Positions 1 through 12,468 are shown, counted from the stretch's first letter. The stretch is 64,000 nucleotides of DNA from Alentia gelatinosa (GCA_950022655.1 OX465583.1:64756306-64820305), one strand, 5' to 3'. Notes: generated from the letters alone by a model not told the origin. A program made the numbers and translations.

Positions 1-452
1 CCCCCGTCCCTCTCTCCCTCCCCCCGTCCCCCCGTCCCTCTCTCCCTCCCCCCATCATCCCGTCCCTCTCTCCCTCCCCCCGTCCCCCCGTCCCTCTCTT
101 CCTCCCCCCGTCCCTCTCTTCCTCCCCCCGTCCCCCCGTCCCTCTCTCCCTCTCTTCCTCCCCCCGTCCCTCTCTTCCTCCCCACGTCCCCCCGTCCCTC
201 TCTCCCTCCCCCCGTCCCCCTGTCCCTCTCTCCCTCCCCCCGTCCCCCTGTCCCTCTCTCCCTCCCCCCGTCCCCCTGTCCCCCCGTCCCTCCCCCCGTC
301 CCCCCCCCCGTCCCCCCGTCCCCTCTCTCCCGTCCCCCCGTCCCTCTCTCCCGTCCCCCCGTACCCCCGTCCCTCTCTCCCTACCCCCGGCCCCCGTGCC
401 CTCTCTCCCTCCCCCCGTCCCCCCGTCCCTCTCTCCCGTCCCCCCTCCCCCA
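1..452. repeat. Pyrimidine-rich minisatellite (CCCCGTCCCTCTCTCCCTCC-like)
   Basis: Degenerate tandem repeat of CCCCGTCC and CTCTCTCC blocks from the window edge to the assembly gap; the array is open at both ends. Open frames through it are meaningless. Confidence 0.95.
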
Positions 453-652
453 NNNNNNNNNNNNNNNNNNNNNNNNNNNNNNNNNNNNNNNNNNNNNNNN
501 NNNNNNNNNNNNNNNNNNNNNNNNNNNNNNNNNNNNNNNNNNNNNNNNNNNNNNNNNNNNNNNNNNNNNNNNNNNNNNNNNNNNNNNNNNNNNNNNNNNN
601 NNNNNNNNNNNNNNNNNNNNNNNNNNNNNNNNNNNNNNNNNNNNNNNNNNNN
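453..652. other. Assembly gap (200 N)
   Basis: Exactly 200 unknown bases at the end of the pyrimidine minisatellite. The round number suggests a placeholder, so the true gap length is unknown. Confidence 0.99.
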
Positions 653-1480
653 TAAACGGACCCCTGCAGATTCCTGGTTGGTTTCGCGCCTCTGGGCTAA
701 ATGTCGTCTGCTGATCACCATTACAGAAACCCAATATTTCCCGCCGCCACCAGTAATCCCTCCCCATTGATATTAACCTCGCGCCCGTGTTCTTTCATGT
801 CCGTTTAGCCTTTCATGTTTCATTCTAACACGAGGCAAGCGGAAGGTCTTCCTCGGGGAGGCAATAATTAATTATGAGGATCGATCTTTCCGGCGCCATT
901 TTCATTTCGCCACAGATGAGGATGCGGCCGGCCGCTGTGGGGTGTGGATGGCTCTCCGTGCGCTTTGAGTCGGGATTATAGGACTCAATTAGGGGATGTA
1001 GTGGCGACCACATGCGGCTGACCGACCCTCGGAGCAGAAAGCAGCCCTCTGGAGCTCCTAGAGGCTCAGGCACCCATTGTACCACACACACCCCTAGTGT
1101 CATTACTCGCTGTCGATGAAATGATGCTGAAATGATTATTCTTTCTTTTTTTGGTGGGGGGGGGGGGGGGGGGGGAGGAGAGAGATTATTGGTCTAAATT
1201 TTCAAGTATCTCGTTACATCGACTTTTTTTACGATATATTTTTAAGAATATGTCCATGTATAACTTCGAGGTTAATTTTACACATGGAAATTAAAATCGA
1301 GAACTGAGGTTTCAGATACAAGCGGTATGTTGTGCAGAGTTAACTCCGAGGAGCATGGAACTGCATACAATATGGACACCTTATATTAGGTGCCACGTGC
1401 GTGTTGAACGGCCATTAAATATGACAGTATAGGGGCCTACATAGGACGTACTAATAATGATAATAACAATGATAATAATA
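653..1480. other. No gene seen; G20 homopolymer inside
   Basis: Mixed-composition sequence with a run of 20 G at 1156-1175. I see no gene, and no inverted or tandem repeat apart from that run. Confidence 0.6.
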
Positions 1481-1529
1481 ATAATCAAATAGATGTGTAA
1501 CAGCTTATTCCCCATGTTGCAGACACCGG

Positions 1530-1940
1530 TGAGCACGACCCAAGTCCTTGTCCAAGGAGCCCCAGGAGTACGCCTTCATGATCCCGCGGACGGTGACCTT
1601 CATCGCCGGGGACGGGGACGGGGGCGCCGACCTCCGACACGACACCCCCGCAGAAGGCCCTCACGTCAGGGCGGGGCCTCGGAGCGCGCCGCCAGATCCA
1701 GGTCCAACCAAAGGGCACAGCGCACGGCCGGCGGCGCCCCTACGAGGATAGACCCGGGGGCATCGGGCCGGGGTGCGGGCAGGGCACGGACAATGAGCCT
1801 AGGTTCTCCACCAATAGGCAGGGGGGGCAGAGGAAGGGGCACCGGGCCCTCAGCCCTTCTCTGTCGCCACAGGGGGCATGCGGAACAAGACCACACTCAA
1901 CCTGTATATGCGGCCAACGCAAACTCCGCGGTGGAATAAG
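1530..1940. other. GC-rich patch with coding-like codon periodicity
   Basis: From about 1545 to 1635 nearly every third base in one + frame (TCC TTG TCC AAG GAG ...) is G or C while the other two positions are mixed. One frame on the - strand, ending near 1500, shows the same. That periodicity is typical of an exon. No family was recognised, and no convincing splice-site pair was found. Downstream to 1940 the patch is simply Arg/Gly-rich in translation. Confidence 0.25.
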
Positions 1941-2470
1941 CCCTCCCGAAGATAATAACAAGTGTTTAAAAAAAACAATTTACTCCAAGTCATCTGAATT
2001 ATCAGTTTATTTATAGTATATCAAAGTATGTTTTTTTAAGTGCACCTCGGGCTTTTAACGTTTAAATGTACTAGTATTTATATGTGTGAATTTTCACTAT
2101 CATGAGTCAATCATTTTTCATCATCGTTTCAGGGAATATTGGTTTCATAATGGATGATTCTATATCCATCTTATTAAGTAGCTTTTACTAGCAGACCATG
2201 GCATACGCTTCTATATATTAATTAATTAGAGTGAAACCGTTCAAATAGAAGAGTTCCTATTATAAGGTGAATCTGCTTGGTGCTTTTGAAGAAAGGATGC
2301 TTTGTAAATGATGTACAAGTCTCAATGTTCTTGATCGTCTTCTACCAGGAAATACATAAATCTAGCTAAGTCTGTGATATTAAATCGTATTGAAGAAGTT
2401 ATAGTTAATAAAAAGTACTTTCTCACACAAAGTATTCACTGTATCATATTCGATTAAGTTAAGGATAAAA
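1941..2470. other. AT-rich, nothing recognised
   Basis: AT-rich sequence with no long open frame, tandem repeat or clear inverted repeat. Confidence 0.6.
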
Positions 2471-2471
2471 A

Positions 2472-2604
2472 TCCCTCTCCCTCTCCCTCTCCCACTCCCT
2501 CTCCCACTCCCACTCCCACTCCCTCTCTTCCTCTCCCTCTCCCACTCTCCCTCTCCCACTCCCTCTCCCTCTCCCACTCCCTCTCCCACTCCCTCTCCCT
2601 CTCC
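2472..2604. repeat. (CCCTCT / CCCACT)n minisatellite
   Basis: About 22 hexamer units of CCCTCT and CCCACT. It abuts the inverted-repeat element at 2622. Confidence 0.95.
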
Positions 2605-2621
2605 GCAAACAAGTCTTATGA

Positions 2622-2808
2622 GGCCCGTTTCCATTGGCCGACAAACAAGATGTAATTTTTTGTGTGTTTTCCTAATAGCCCATTTCCATCACCGATATAC
2701 AGTCAGCAACCATCGATGTACCTTAGAAATGCTGACGCAAAATGGAAATAGTCTATTAGGAGAACACAGAAAATCTACACCGTGTTTGTCGGCCAATGGA
2801 AACGGGGC
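2622..2808. mobile_element. Palindromic MITE-like element, family G
   Basis: 187-bp near-complete palindrome. Ends 2622-2647 and 2783-2808 are inverted copies (GGCCCGTTTCCATTGGCCGA against its complement), and the inner parts also pair (CCTAATAG / CTATTAGG). There is no coding capacity. Related ends occur at 23813-24484 and 33690-34168. Confidence 0.8.
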
Positions 2809-3980
2809 TAAAGGCCGCTGACATGCCTTTTATAGAATCCCCAATCCGTCCACAGAAGGCCACTAAAAGTACAGGACGACAGCAGTATTTAAAGGGGCAG
2901 CTCTGTAGCCCCGGGGGGATCATGGGTGAATATGTTCCCCAGGAAAATGGCCATTACCAGTTGCCTGAGGCTAGAAGGACATTAGTAGGAGTGAAGCAAT
3001 TAACTGGTCATCACCCGCGACAGACAGCGAGAAAAACACGACCCCCGCCCCCTGTCAGAGGCCTCTCAACCAGACTCTGCTTTATGTGTCACTCCCAGTT
3101 GCTCCTGGATGTAATGCCTGTTGACCTATATACAAAAAGATCATCGACGCTAATCCATTCTAATCTTTTATTAAGCAAACTCTAAGGAGAACATCAGCAG
3201 ATAATTTGCCAACGTGTTATATAATTTGATTGAGGTTATTAGAAATGAATTTCGCTGTATTTGATTTGAGTTAGTAGATATAAATTTCGCTCTGTTTTAG
3301 ATGTAAAGATGTTATACACATGCATAGGGTGGGATAAATAAGAACATATTTTTCAGAAAAGAAATCGAGGGTATCGAAGATGGTAGAAGTATGAACATAA
3401 GATACATGAATAATAAAGCAAATGGAAAATGAAATATAAGTGTTTCAAAGTTTCTATATGTTTAAATGCCAAGTAATCGTTAGCTGATGAGGCGTCCAAC
3501 ATGATACACAATATAAATAAGCGCTCTGCAAGATATGGCATTCATATTTCATGTGTGTGTCTATGTGTTGGGGCGGGGACAGGGAGGGATGAGCTGATGC
3601 GTTATTCACATGGTCATTGTGTCTTGTCATTACGACGTCGGGGTCAGCTACAGGCATATCCCCATGTGGCCGGTCAGTCCTCGGCCTATTTCCGGCCCAG
3701 TCCTGGACATCCACCAACTGCTGCCCTTTTTTTGTTTGAATAATGACGATGACTAATGTTTGGGGCGAGGTCCGCTGGGTACCTTGACCATAGGGACTGC
3801 AGCCAATTCTGGACACTCGGAGTCCCTGACCATGCCTCCCCTCCCACCCTCCCCTAAGCTCTGGCACTTTGAAGCATCAATGATAGTACTCAAGTGCCGT
3901 ATATTGAAGTTCCCCTCAACAGCTCATGAATACAGCTGTTTTAGTGTGGCTAGATACATTATGAATTGTATGTAAAGGGT
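2809..3980. other. No gene recognised
   Basis: Unique-looking sequence. Open frames here (up to 137 codons) have no recognisable domain and no exon-like splice context. Confidence 0.5.
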
Positions 3981-3983
3981 TAT

Positions 3984-4294
3984 AGAGGAAACCTATGAAA
4001 GTCTAAGCTTGTATCCCATACAGATTGAATGCCTGAATTACGTAGCGATTCAAAGGAGATGGGATCGAGCTCTGACCGTAAACTTGAATATGTTTCTGAA
4101 TTCATCTCACCCCTCACATTGACTAATTGGCTTACATTTGTGGCATAATCCCCCATGGAGTATTTTTTTCTAAATACTCAATGGGTATGAAGTATGAATT
4201 CCAAAAGTTAATCCCCCACTAAGTTTTTTAAATACTCCATGGGCATTGATTATGAGTTCCCAATTTTAATTCTATGGCGGGTGTGTGATAAATC
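3984..4294 (+). mobile_element. Foldback repeat, family A copy 1
   Basis: Diverged copy of the element described at 4492. It has the CTCTGACCGTAAACTTGAAT arm, an ATCTCACCCC end near 4105, and TACTCCATGGGCATT / TACTCAATGGGTAT variants of the inner unit. Confidence 0.75.
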
Positions 4295-4491
4295 TCTTTA
4301 CATCACCTTGTGATATTTTAAGCTCCATCTAAAAACCGAGCCAAACATTCTATTTGATGAATGTTTCTAAAGTAGCGAAAGAAAGCGACGGAACATATTC
4401 CTTCAAATGCACTGTGATGGTGATTATACTAAAAACATAATTCTACTGAATTACAATGACGTTTTGATAAATTACAAATTTGCTGATATAG

Positions 4492-4863
4492 AGGAAACCC
4501 ATGAAAGTTTAGGGTCTGAGCTCGTATCCCATCGAGTTTAAATCACGTAGTAATTCACAAGGCGAAGCCGCGTGAATTGCTAAGTGATTCAAATGAGATG
4601 GGATCGAGCTCTGACCCTAAACTTGAATGGGTTTCTGAATTTATCTCACCCTTAATATTGACTAATGGGCAAACATTTGTGACATTATCCCCCATTGGAT
4701 ATTTTTCCTAAATATCTAATGGGTGTTAGATACGAGTTTCCAATGTTAAGTCTATGGAGAAAAAATATCTGGGGTGAGATAAATACTAAATACTCCATGG
4801 GCATTGGGTACGAGTTCCCAATGTTAAGTCTATGGGGGAAAGAAATACCAGGGGTGAGATGAA
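4492..4863 (+). mobile_element. Foldback repeat, family A copy 2 (best example)
   Basis: Two palindromes in a row. First: arms 4494-4534 and 4595-4635 pair (GAAACCCATGAAAGTTTAGG against its near complement), enclosing a second pairing of TAATTCAC with GTGAATT. Second: 4642 ATCTCACCC pairs with GGGGTGAGAT at 4771-4780 and again at 4851-4860. There is no open reading frame. At least six further copies are in this window, so it is an abundant non-autonomous family. Class is unknown; MITE or foldback is the best fit. Confidence 0.85.
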
Positions 4864-4869
4864 TACAGC

Positions 4870-6440
4870 AATAAGGACCACACTGGCGACTACACACTGA
4901 GTTCACGATGAGTGACATGGAGGCTCAGAGGACGAGCCTCCTGCCCAGGCACCCCGGCCAGTGGCCATGCAGTGTGTCCGGGGACCCCAGTGGTCAGTCT
5001 GTCCGCGGCTGATTATATTACACGCCGATAATTAATAGCCATAATGCCATGTTTCCACCAGGCCCCGAACTAATGACTTTCTTGACCGGAAAATAGGGGA
5101 TTCTGTTTTTGGGTCGCCATTAGAATAACGGAAATAGAGAGTGGAAGTTCAATAAAATAGGCCGAGCATCTGTGGAATATACCTATGAAGTATTTGTTTT
5201 TCTAATATTTTCTATTTCATTTCATAGTCTACACAATGTACCCAGTATAGACGTATTTTGCACAACGATGACAATATGATCAAGCGTTACTAGCCATATC
5301 AAACACATAATGATATTGATTTTTTTCTTCTGGGAAAAAATAACACCCAGATAAATGAAAACAAAATGCAATGCATAATCATTGCTTCATAATACCAAAG
5401 CAATCAAAAGCACACACACTGTTTCCTGAAATGCCATTTAGGAGATAAAATTCTCAGCGTTCATGCGACTAATCTTTGCTGACATCTTTTAAATTCCGGA
5501 ATGTCTGCAGGAGTCAAGTTATTTTAGAACTTAACAGCGACTTTTCTCACGAGACACTAACAGTTTTGCTCGGTGTGAAGTGGTCGAGGCAGTTGCAGCG
5601 GGGGTTAGCTCGACTAGTGTTGTACTCACATAAAGAGTGCTGAAAAGAGGGAGGGCAACGCCTGGGGCGCCGTGGCCATCCACAAAGGGCTAATTACCGC
5701 TGGACACACTGTGGGCACTGCTGTGGTCACTCCACAGCCCCTCCAGCCTTAACAAACCCCTCTGGACACTCCCAGCGCTATTTTGATAGCATCTAGTAAA
5801 ACAGAAATACACCCAGAGGTCAATGTGAGAAGAGCATAGAGCACCATCATGATGTAGATCCGATGGTTACGATGTGGGATTCGCGGTGATTAGTTACTCC
5901 GTGGTCAGGGTGATTAGAGGGAGTAAATTGTGGGCCCAATATAAGCAAAGAGCCCCAAGGCTGTGTGCTCTGGTGGTCCCGTTACTGTCCGGAGCCCGGC
6001 GGCGGCCGGCAGAGTGGACAGGGCGTGGCCCATAAGGGTGTGGGTGTTAGACTGGCTCCAGTCCCTGCACCCTATGGCTAATCTCCTCGCTGGGATACAG
6101 GGACTGGTACAATCGGTAATGGTGTTGGATTTCTGGCGCTATTTAGCTCCAGTATTCCCAAAACTCTCCATTCAGATATCATGGCTTCTGGCCAGATATC
6201 TGTTAGGAGATTGATACCTTCTCACTTCGATCTCAATCAGGAGAATCACAGTCAGGAGAATGTGAAATGCATTGCTATGACAACACAGGCGGCCAGGTAA
6301 CTGGAGGAGGGGAGGGGGTGGTAGGAGGATGTATGGGGTTACAGGAGTATCCTGGGGCCATAAACAGGAGATTCTGTTCATATTGGACAAGTCTTTGATT
6401 CATGGGCCAGTCAAGAACATTAATTCTGATTGTGTTTAAT
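4870..6440. other. No gene recognised
   Basis: Mixed sequence. Near 5641-5780 and 5960-6100 it is moderately GC-rich. No protein family or splice-bounded exon was seen. Confidence 0.5.
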
Positions 6441-6448
6441 CATTTAAG

Positions 6449-6922
6449 GAATGTTCATAATCAAGGACTTGAGCAAGTCTAGGTGGGTGCTGGAGTGGGG
6501 TGTGGGTTAGACTGGCCCCAGTGCCTGTATCCCTTCACCTACCCTACACCTCCTCTCCTCGATATTTGATTCCTGGACCAGTCACACTGCAACATACTTT
6601 ATCTTAATTTGGTTTAAATAGCCCAATCGGTAAAGTGAAAATCGGCGCTCATTTCAAGGTCGTTCTCTTTTCCTTTAGCAGCCATTGTACAGTGCCCTCT
6701 GACAGGGCTTTAAGTCCTTGTTGCTGCTGTGAGCGCGCTGAGGCAAGTGACCAGTGGAGGGTGGACGCAGACCGTTAATGGGGAGGGGGGTAATAGGCTC
6801 CTGCCTGCCCCTCCCTGTGCCTCCAGCGCCTGCGCCGAGCTCCTCCCTGGCCTCCTTACTTATATAGGTCATATATGTCCTTAATCATGAATGTTCATAA
6901 TCAAAGACTTGAGCAAGTCTAG
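6449..6922 (+). repeat. 34-bp direct duplication 440 bp apart
   Basis: 6449-6482 and 6889-6922 match at all but one base (AATGTTCATAATCAA then GACTTGAGCAAGTC, itself a palindrome). Both are followed by GTGGGTG-rich sequence; the second leads into the minisatellite at 6923. Confidence 0.85.
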
Positions 6923-7498
6923 TTGTGGGTGTGTGGGAGAGGGGTGTGGGTGTGTGTGGGAGAGGGGTATGTGTGTGTGGGAGAGGGATGTGGGTGTGTG
7001 TGGGAGAGGGGTGTGGGTGAGTGGGAGAGGAGTGTGGGTGAGTGGGAGAGGAATGTGGGTGTGTGGGAGAGGGGTGTGGGTGTGTGTGGGAGAGGGGTGT
7101 GGGTGAGTGGGAGAGGGGTGTGGGTGTGTGGGAGAGGGGTGTGGGTGAGTGGGAGAGGAGTGTGGGTGAGTGGGAGAGGAATGTGGGTGTGTGGAAGAGG
7201 GGTGTGGGTGTGTGTGGGAGAGGGGTGTGGGTGAGTGGGAGAGGGGTGTGGCTGAGTGGGAGAGGGTGTGGGTGTGTGGGAGAGGGGGTGTGGGAGAGGG
7301 GTGTGGGTGTGTGGGAGAGGAGTGTGGGTGTGTGGGAGAGGGGTGTGGGTGTGTGTGGGAGAGGGGTGTGGGTGTGTGGGAGAGGGGTGTGGGTGTGTGT
7401 GGGAGAGGGGTGTGGGTGAGTGGGAGAGGGATGTGGGTGAGTGGGAGAGGGTGTGGGTGTGTGGGAGAGGGGGTGTGGGAGAGGGGTGTGGGTGTGGT
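6923..7498. repeat. GT/GA-rich minisatellite (GTGTGGGTGAGTGGGAGAGG-like)
   Basis: About 28 units of 18-22 bp differing by GTGT, GAGT and GGGGTG variants. It is open in several frames on both strands only because the unit lacks stops; not a gene. Confidence 0.95.
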
Positions 7499-7499
7499 G

Positions 7500-8375
7500 G
7501 TCACTCATGGCCGGACAGTAATGGCCGCTGACTAACGCTAATGTGCGCTTATCCAAACAGAACTTAATTGAGCAGACAATCGGTGTTGTAAGAAAACCAC
7601 CGCCGGCATCTAAACAATGAATCAGCTGTGTGTCGTTACGTGCTGATCGTGTGGTAACATATTAGGATGTGCAGTATGGTGGAGTCATGCAGAAATAGGC
7701 TATGGGTATGTGGGTGTGGGTGCTGAGTAGAGGGGATGGGGTTCATGATGCTTAGAGAACATGTGATAACATGCCTGCTTACATCCCTCATGCCTAGGAG
7801 TCATGATGTGATGAATATTATCTTCCAGTCATAATTAGATAACTACACGTATTCGTAAGTGGAGATAATGATAAAATACAATTGATAGTCATGATGTTGG
7901 TTCCATGTGTATGATGTGCTGCTACATGGAGTTGTCCCACTTTATTAACGTCCATATAAGCCAATCATCACTATATCACGTGTAGTGGTAAACGCCAAGC
8001 ATATTATCATGTACCTGTGGCCATACGTCCTATGTATAGGCCTATTGGCCACTCTTACCCATGTCATATTTATGGCCGTACTACATGTACGTGGCGTAGG
8101 GGTGTTTGTGTGGCGTACAGGGTATGTTCGGCGGCGAAACCCAACAAATCGTCTAAAAGTGAAGGTAAAAGATAACTATTTTAAGGTGTATACAAAGACG
8201 AAATCACGAATACTATGCCTGTACGTGGTAAATACTTGGTAAAATTGACAATCAGATGTCTGCCTTCGGCATCGGTTCATCTGATCGTTAATTCCATCAT
8301 GTATTTATCACTTACAGGCACAGTATATTTATACTGAACATTGCATGATGCTATGGGATGGTGACCCTGCAGTAG
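7500..8375. other. No gene recognised; small nested hairpin
   Basis: ATCAGATG near 8251 pairs with CATCTGAT near 8276 around an inner TGCC-TTC-GGCA hairpin. Otherwise ordinary sequence. Confidence 0.45.
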
Positions 8376-8379
8376 GAGT

Positions 8380-8672
8380 GAAGAAGAAACCATCAAGGTG
8401 TGGTCAAAGTCGTCATTCTCCACGAGTTTGATGCAGAATTATATGAATGAGGAGACAGCCGAGTGAATATCACATAGCATTCAAACGAGTTGGAGAATGA
8501 TGACTTTGACCAAAACTAGCTGCTTTCTGCATTTACCTCACCCTTTTACACACTAAAAGAATGGACGACACACAGGATATAGACCATGGAGTACGGACTG
8601 CAATACTCGTAGGGGCATGGAGAACGAGTTTCCAATGTTAAGCCTTTGGGACAAAAATACCAGGGGTTAGAT
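8380..8672 (+). mobile_element. Foldback repeat, family B copy 1
   Basis: Starts GAAGAAGAAACC. The first half is a palindrome built on GTGGTCAAAGTCGTCATTCT and its complement ending TTTGACCAAAAC. The second half runs from CTCACCC to CCAGGGGTTAGAT. It shares its second-half ends with family A, so A and B appear to be modular relatives. Confidence 0.8.
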
Positions 8673-8674
8673 AT

Positions 8675-9530
8675 TAAAATAGGCTGATTCCCATATGTAT
8701 GTTGTGATACAGCCTTCAGGTAATACCATGGAGATGAACATAATACTGTAAGCAATGTGAGCAATGACACCTACTCCACCAAAATGGTATGATAATACAC
8801 TGGAGATGCGTCCACAGGTCTCTACCATACACAGGGATGAACCTGTGTAAGTAAGACTTCAAACACCACACAGATGGTGTTTAAGTCCTCACCACTCTGC
8901 CGCCGTCACGTACTATGCCTTCTATGGGGATTATGTCTACATAATCTACATGACCTTCATACACACTCTTTGTGCCGGGTTGCCGCATTTTTCCCGGAGC
9001 AAGCGACAAAGAGCACAGGTCCCGACCCGCAGATGAAACCTGGGTGCCCACGTCTGGGCGCTTTCACCTGTGTTTACCTTTCTCCCACCATTTACCACTT
9101 GAAAACGTCTACCTTGCAAATCGGCTTTGTGTGTATCGAAGTGAGTCGGCGATTGAGATATAAGGCCTTCGAGGCTTTCTCTCTGTGATATTCACTTCTG
9201 TGGGAGCTTTCCCTCTTTCTCTTTTTTTCCACGGTAACATGAGATGGGTTTAGTATGTGTAGTCAGGGCCCAGGTGTCGAGGCAGATCGACTGGCCTTTT
9301 GATATTCAGTCGACTGAGACGGCGTGGATTTACATACGGCGCCCAATGATAAAAACCGCGCCGATTAAAAGCAAGCCGACGCCTAGCCATGCATCCTAAT
9401 TCTCAGTTTACCGGTATGGTGCTCGGAACCAGTGCTGGGAAAAGTAGAAGTGGACAACCGGGAGGTTCGTTCCTGAACAGAACAGGATGTGTGAGTGTGT
9501 ATACTAACCTGCTGCCAACACCTGCCTCAA
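8675..9530. other. No gene recognised
   Basis: Unique-looking sequence with short open frames lacking similarity to known families. Confidence 0.5.
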
Positions 9531-9532
9531 CC

Positions 9533-9905
9533 AAGGCCTCTGTGTATCTAGAACTGAAATGGCCAGGCATTACTCAAGTATTTTTTTGAATGGAACTCGG
9601 AATTATTTATGCTACTATTCCACATTATTTTTCTAATTTCTGGACCTATTTTATTCGCATTTTGCTATCTGTATCTAGAACTAAAATGGCCAGGCATTAC
9701 TTAAATGAGTTCAAAAAGACACTTATGTTACTATTTCACATCATTTATCTACATTATAATTTCTGGACCTATTTTATTCGTCTATTGCTCTGTGTAACTA
9801 GAACTGAAATGGCCACACATTACTCAAGTGTCTTTTTGAATGGAATTCCACGTCATTTATCTAATTTCTTGACTTATTTTATTTGTCTATATTTCTTGCT
9901 ACCAT
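9533..9905 (+). repeat. Tandem repeat, three units of about 125 bp
   Basis: CTAGAACTGAAATGGCCA-like starts at about 9547, 9675 and 9798. Each unit also carries TTTCTGGACCTATTTTATTC. The open frame through it has no recognisable protein. Confidence 0.85.
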
Positions 9906-10007
9906 TCCATCGATGCTGAAATCTGTTTAAAGCGCATGAATCAAATATAGACTAGGACAGAAATGATAAACCTATTGCCTGGCTGCACCTCTAATAAATT
10001 AACCTCA

Positions 10008-10225
10008 TGAAGTAATTACAAGTTCAAACTCCAACGAGTTTTGACCGCAGAGTAATTCACGAAGCGAAGCTGAGTAAATTAAGTAGCGGGTTTCTGATTT
10101 TATCTCACCCCGTATACATAATCATGGACTTTATGAATCAATAAAGTAAATCAGCCATTTAGCAATTGAGTATTGGGTACAATACCTTCACGACCGTGTA
10201 TTATGAGTTTTAAAGGGTATATCAA
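10008..10225 (+). mobile_element. Foldback repeat, family C copy 1
   Basis: AGTAATTCACGAAGCGAAGC with pairing TGAGTAAATTA, then TTTATCTCACCCC and GTACAATACCTTCACGACCG. Matches 35768-36060; shares the ATCTCACCCC module with families A and B. Confidence 0.65.
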
Positions 10226-11328
10226 TTGGGACTATTCTATGGTCTATAGTTCTGGTATCTGATAGCTTTTAAATAATTGGTAGTGATCTACCGATTCGCC
10301 ATATATTCTCAATGGGTACTGTGTATATCACGGATAATAAAGTAATAGATTATACTTTATACGAAACCATATTGACTCAAGCCCTCAAGGCATATGCAGT
10401 ATCTTCATTCCTTAATACACATCCATTATGCCATTGAGTAATTGGAGTAAGAACACCAAGCAAGTAAATACTATAGATACAGTATACGATCTAAATATAG
10501 TCCAACCATTCCAGGTTCACGCTTTGGTGAACCTGTTAATACAGGAGCCACAACAGAGGGCGAGCTGATATTGAGTGACTATATTGTGACCATATTCTAT
10601 CGGCCTGGCCCAGGTAACTGGCAGCCGCCTCCCGTCTCCTGCCGGGTCCTGTCTAACCACCGGGGTCAAACTACAAAAGACAGACCTCATTAATATGGCT
10701 GGCCATTGTCAGAGATCTAGAAGAAAGAAGCAATTATAGCGGACTCCTCTTGGCGCGAACCCGACGCCTGGACTGCGGAAACCCTACCCCAGCTTTTCAA
10801 TCAGTCAGGCGTGCCAAGCACATCCTAATTGATAACTGTACCTCTTCAAAAATACCCCCCAAAATGAGGATGGAGATGAAACATATGAAAGAAATAGTCT
10901 GAAGCCATTGGGAATGGTTTACCTGACATATATTTAACAGGAGAAATCTGCCGCATGTAGGGTTGTTATATTCTGATCGGTGTAATTCTAACCCAGCGGG
11001 AGCCATGATGTCTTGTCTAGGCAACACCCAACGCACAACCCTCACGCCGCCATTCGCAGACTTTCTCTGACACGTGTCGCCTTGCGTTGGCGACCGGAAA
11101 GAGATACCTGATTCCTGATATTGCGCATGCGTGCCGGGGACGGAAGCTACATGACACTTGCGCTGTTCTGCGCATGGCAGGAACAGGTAAGGTGAGAGGC
11201 TTGTGTTATCTAAACCCCAATTAACAGTGGTCACTTCCCCAGCCGGGGTGAGCTGGGAGGCACCTCATTACACCCCCTCATACAACTCCCTCACCCCATC
11301 ACTCAACACCCTCTTCGACGATTATTAA
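10226..11328. other. No gene recognised
   Basis: AT-rich, with a palindromic GGTTCACGCTTTGGTGAACC at 10514-10533. No exon-like open frame. Confidence 0.45.
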
Positions 11329-11520
11329 GGCCTGGCGTCCACTGACCCGGCGTTTAAACTAGACAATCCTGGTTGGCGATTCTGGCATTTTGCACCACCT
11401 GATGACTTTTAGCAGTAAACGGCTATAGATCGTCTAATGTAAACGCTTTTTGCACCACCTGATGACTTTCAGCAGTAAAAAGCTAAAAATTATCTATACG
11501 TAAATGTAAACACCAAGTCC
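11329..11520 (+). repeat. 60-bp tandem duplication in a transposon-like region
   Basis: GCACCACCTGATGACTTT recurs exactly 60 bp apart (near 11392 and 11452). The left edge AAGGCCTGGCGTCCACTGAC resembles the ends of the element at 32691. Related pieces (ACCACCTGACAACTATTGAC) continue to about 11730. Confidence 0.6.
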
Positions 11521-12249
11521 ATGGCTACATCAGATTATACAATTAGGCACCACCTAACGACTATTGGACACGCTCTGATGCCTGTGACTATTTCAAGCAG
11601 GCTTGAATTAGCGGTCTACACGAGCGTGGAGATTTTGTGAAATCATATAGTTGTCAGTGTAAATGCTCAGGTACATTCTGAGGTTGATGACTTTTGCAGT
11701 GGACATTTCTACCACCTGACAACTATTGACTTGGCTACATTGTTGGCTAACATTTTAGTGTAATCGTCGGGTTAGCTCACAATCGTCTATGATAGGCCTA
11801 ATGGGCTGATTCCACCAGCACGATTTCTTTTTGCCTGGCAATATCGTGCTGTGTCCTGTAGCACCTTGCTTTGAGTTGATGAATCGTGATATATCTTGTA
11901 AGATCTGGTCATGCACTTTTCCCTGCTATCCCACTGCAACAATTCAACAAGATATTCGCACATGATTCATCCCGACCTAGCGATGCCAAAAACAGCTAAA
12001 AAATCACGTCACTGAGAATTCTACAATTATATTCAATAATTGGTAATTTTAACATGAGAAGCACGACAAACGCTCGTCAAATAAGTAGGATTATGAGTGT
12101 AATTATATCCAGTTGCACTCTGCATGCATATGCTTTAGATGCTCAAACATAGTTCATTGTCACATCGCCAACACCTCATAACTCATAACAAACTTCCAGG
12201 TGCAGTATGCAGTATTTAACATCCACCTCAACTAAACAAATAGAATCAA

Positions 12250-12468
12250 GCTGGAGACACACCAAACGAGAAAGGCAGTGATTTCTGGAATCGCCAACAC
12301 AAAATGACGTGTATGTGAGCTATTACTTCGTATTTCCCTTGATTATTGCTTCTGATACGCTATATTATCGGTGAGAGATATTACTATGAAAAAATATCTC
12401 AGATATATGCTATTTTGTATTGGCGATTCCGGAGATCGCCACCTTGACTCGCTTGGTGTGTCTCCGGC
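12250..12468 (-). mobile_element. MITE-like element, family E copy 1
   Basis: 219 bp. The ends are inverted repeats: GCTGGAGACACACCAAACGA, and the complement of TCGCTTGGTGTGTCTCCGGC. Inner TGGAATCGCCAA and TTGGCGATTCC also pair. Inverted relative to the copy at 29768. Confidence 0.85.

Noticed and set aside
6881..7556. Long overlapping open frames (up to 223 codons) on both strands
   Set aside because: They translate the GT/GA minisatellite; the unit simply lacks stops. No protein-like composition outside the repeat.
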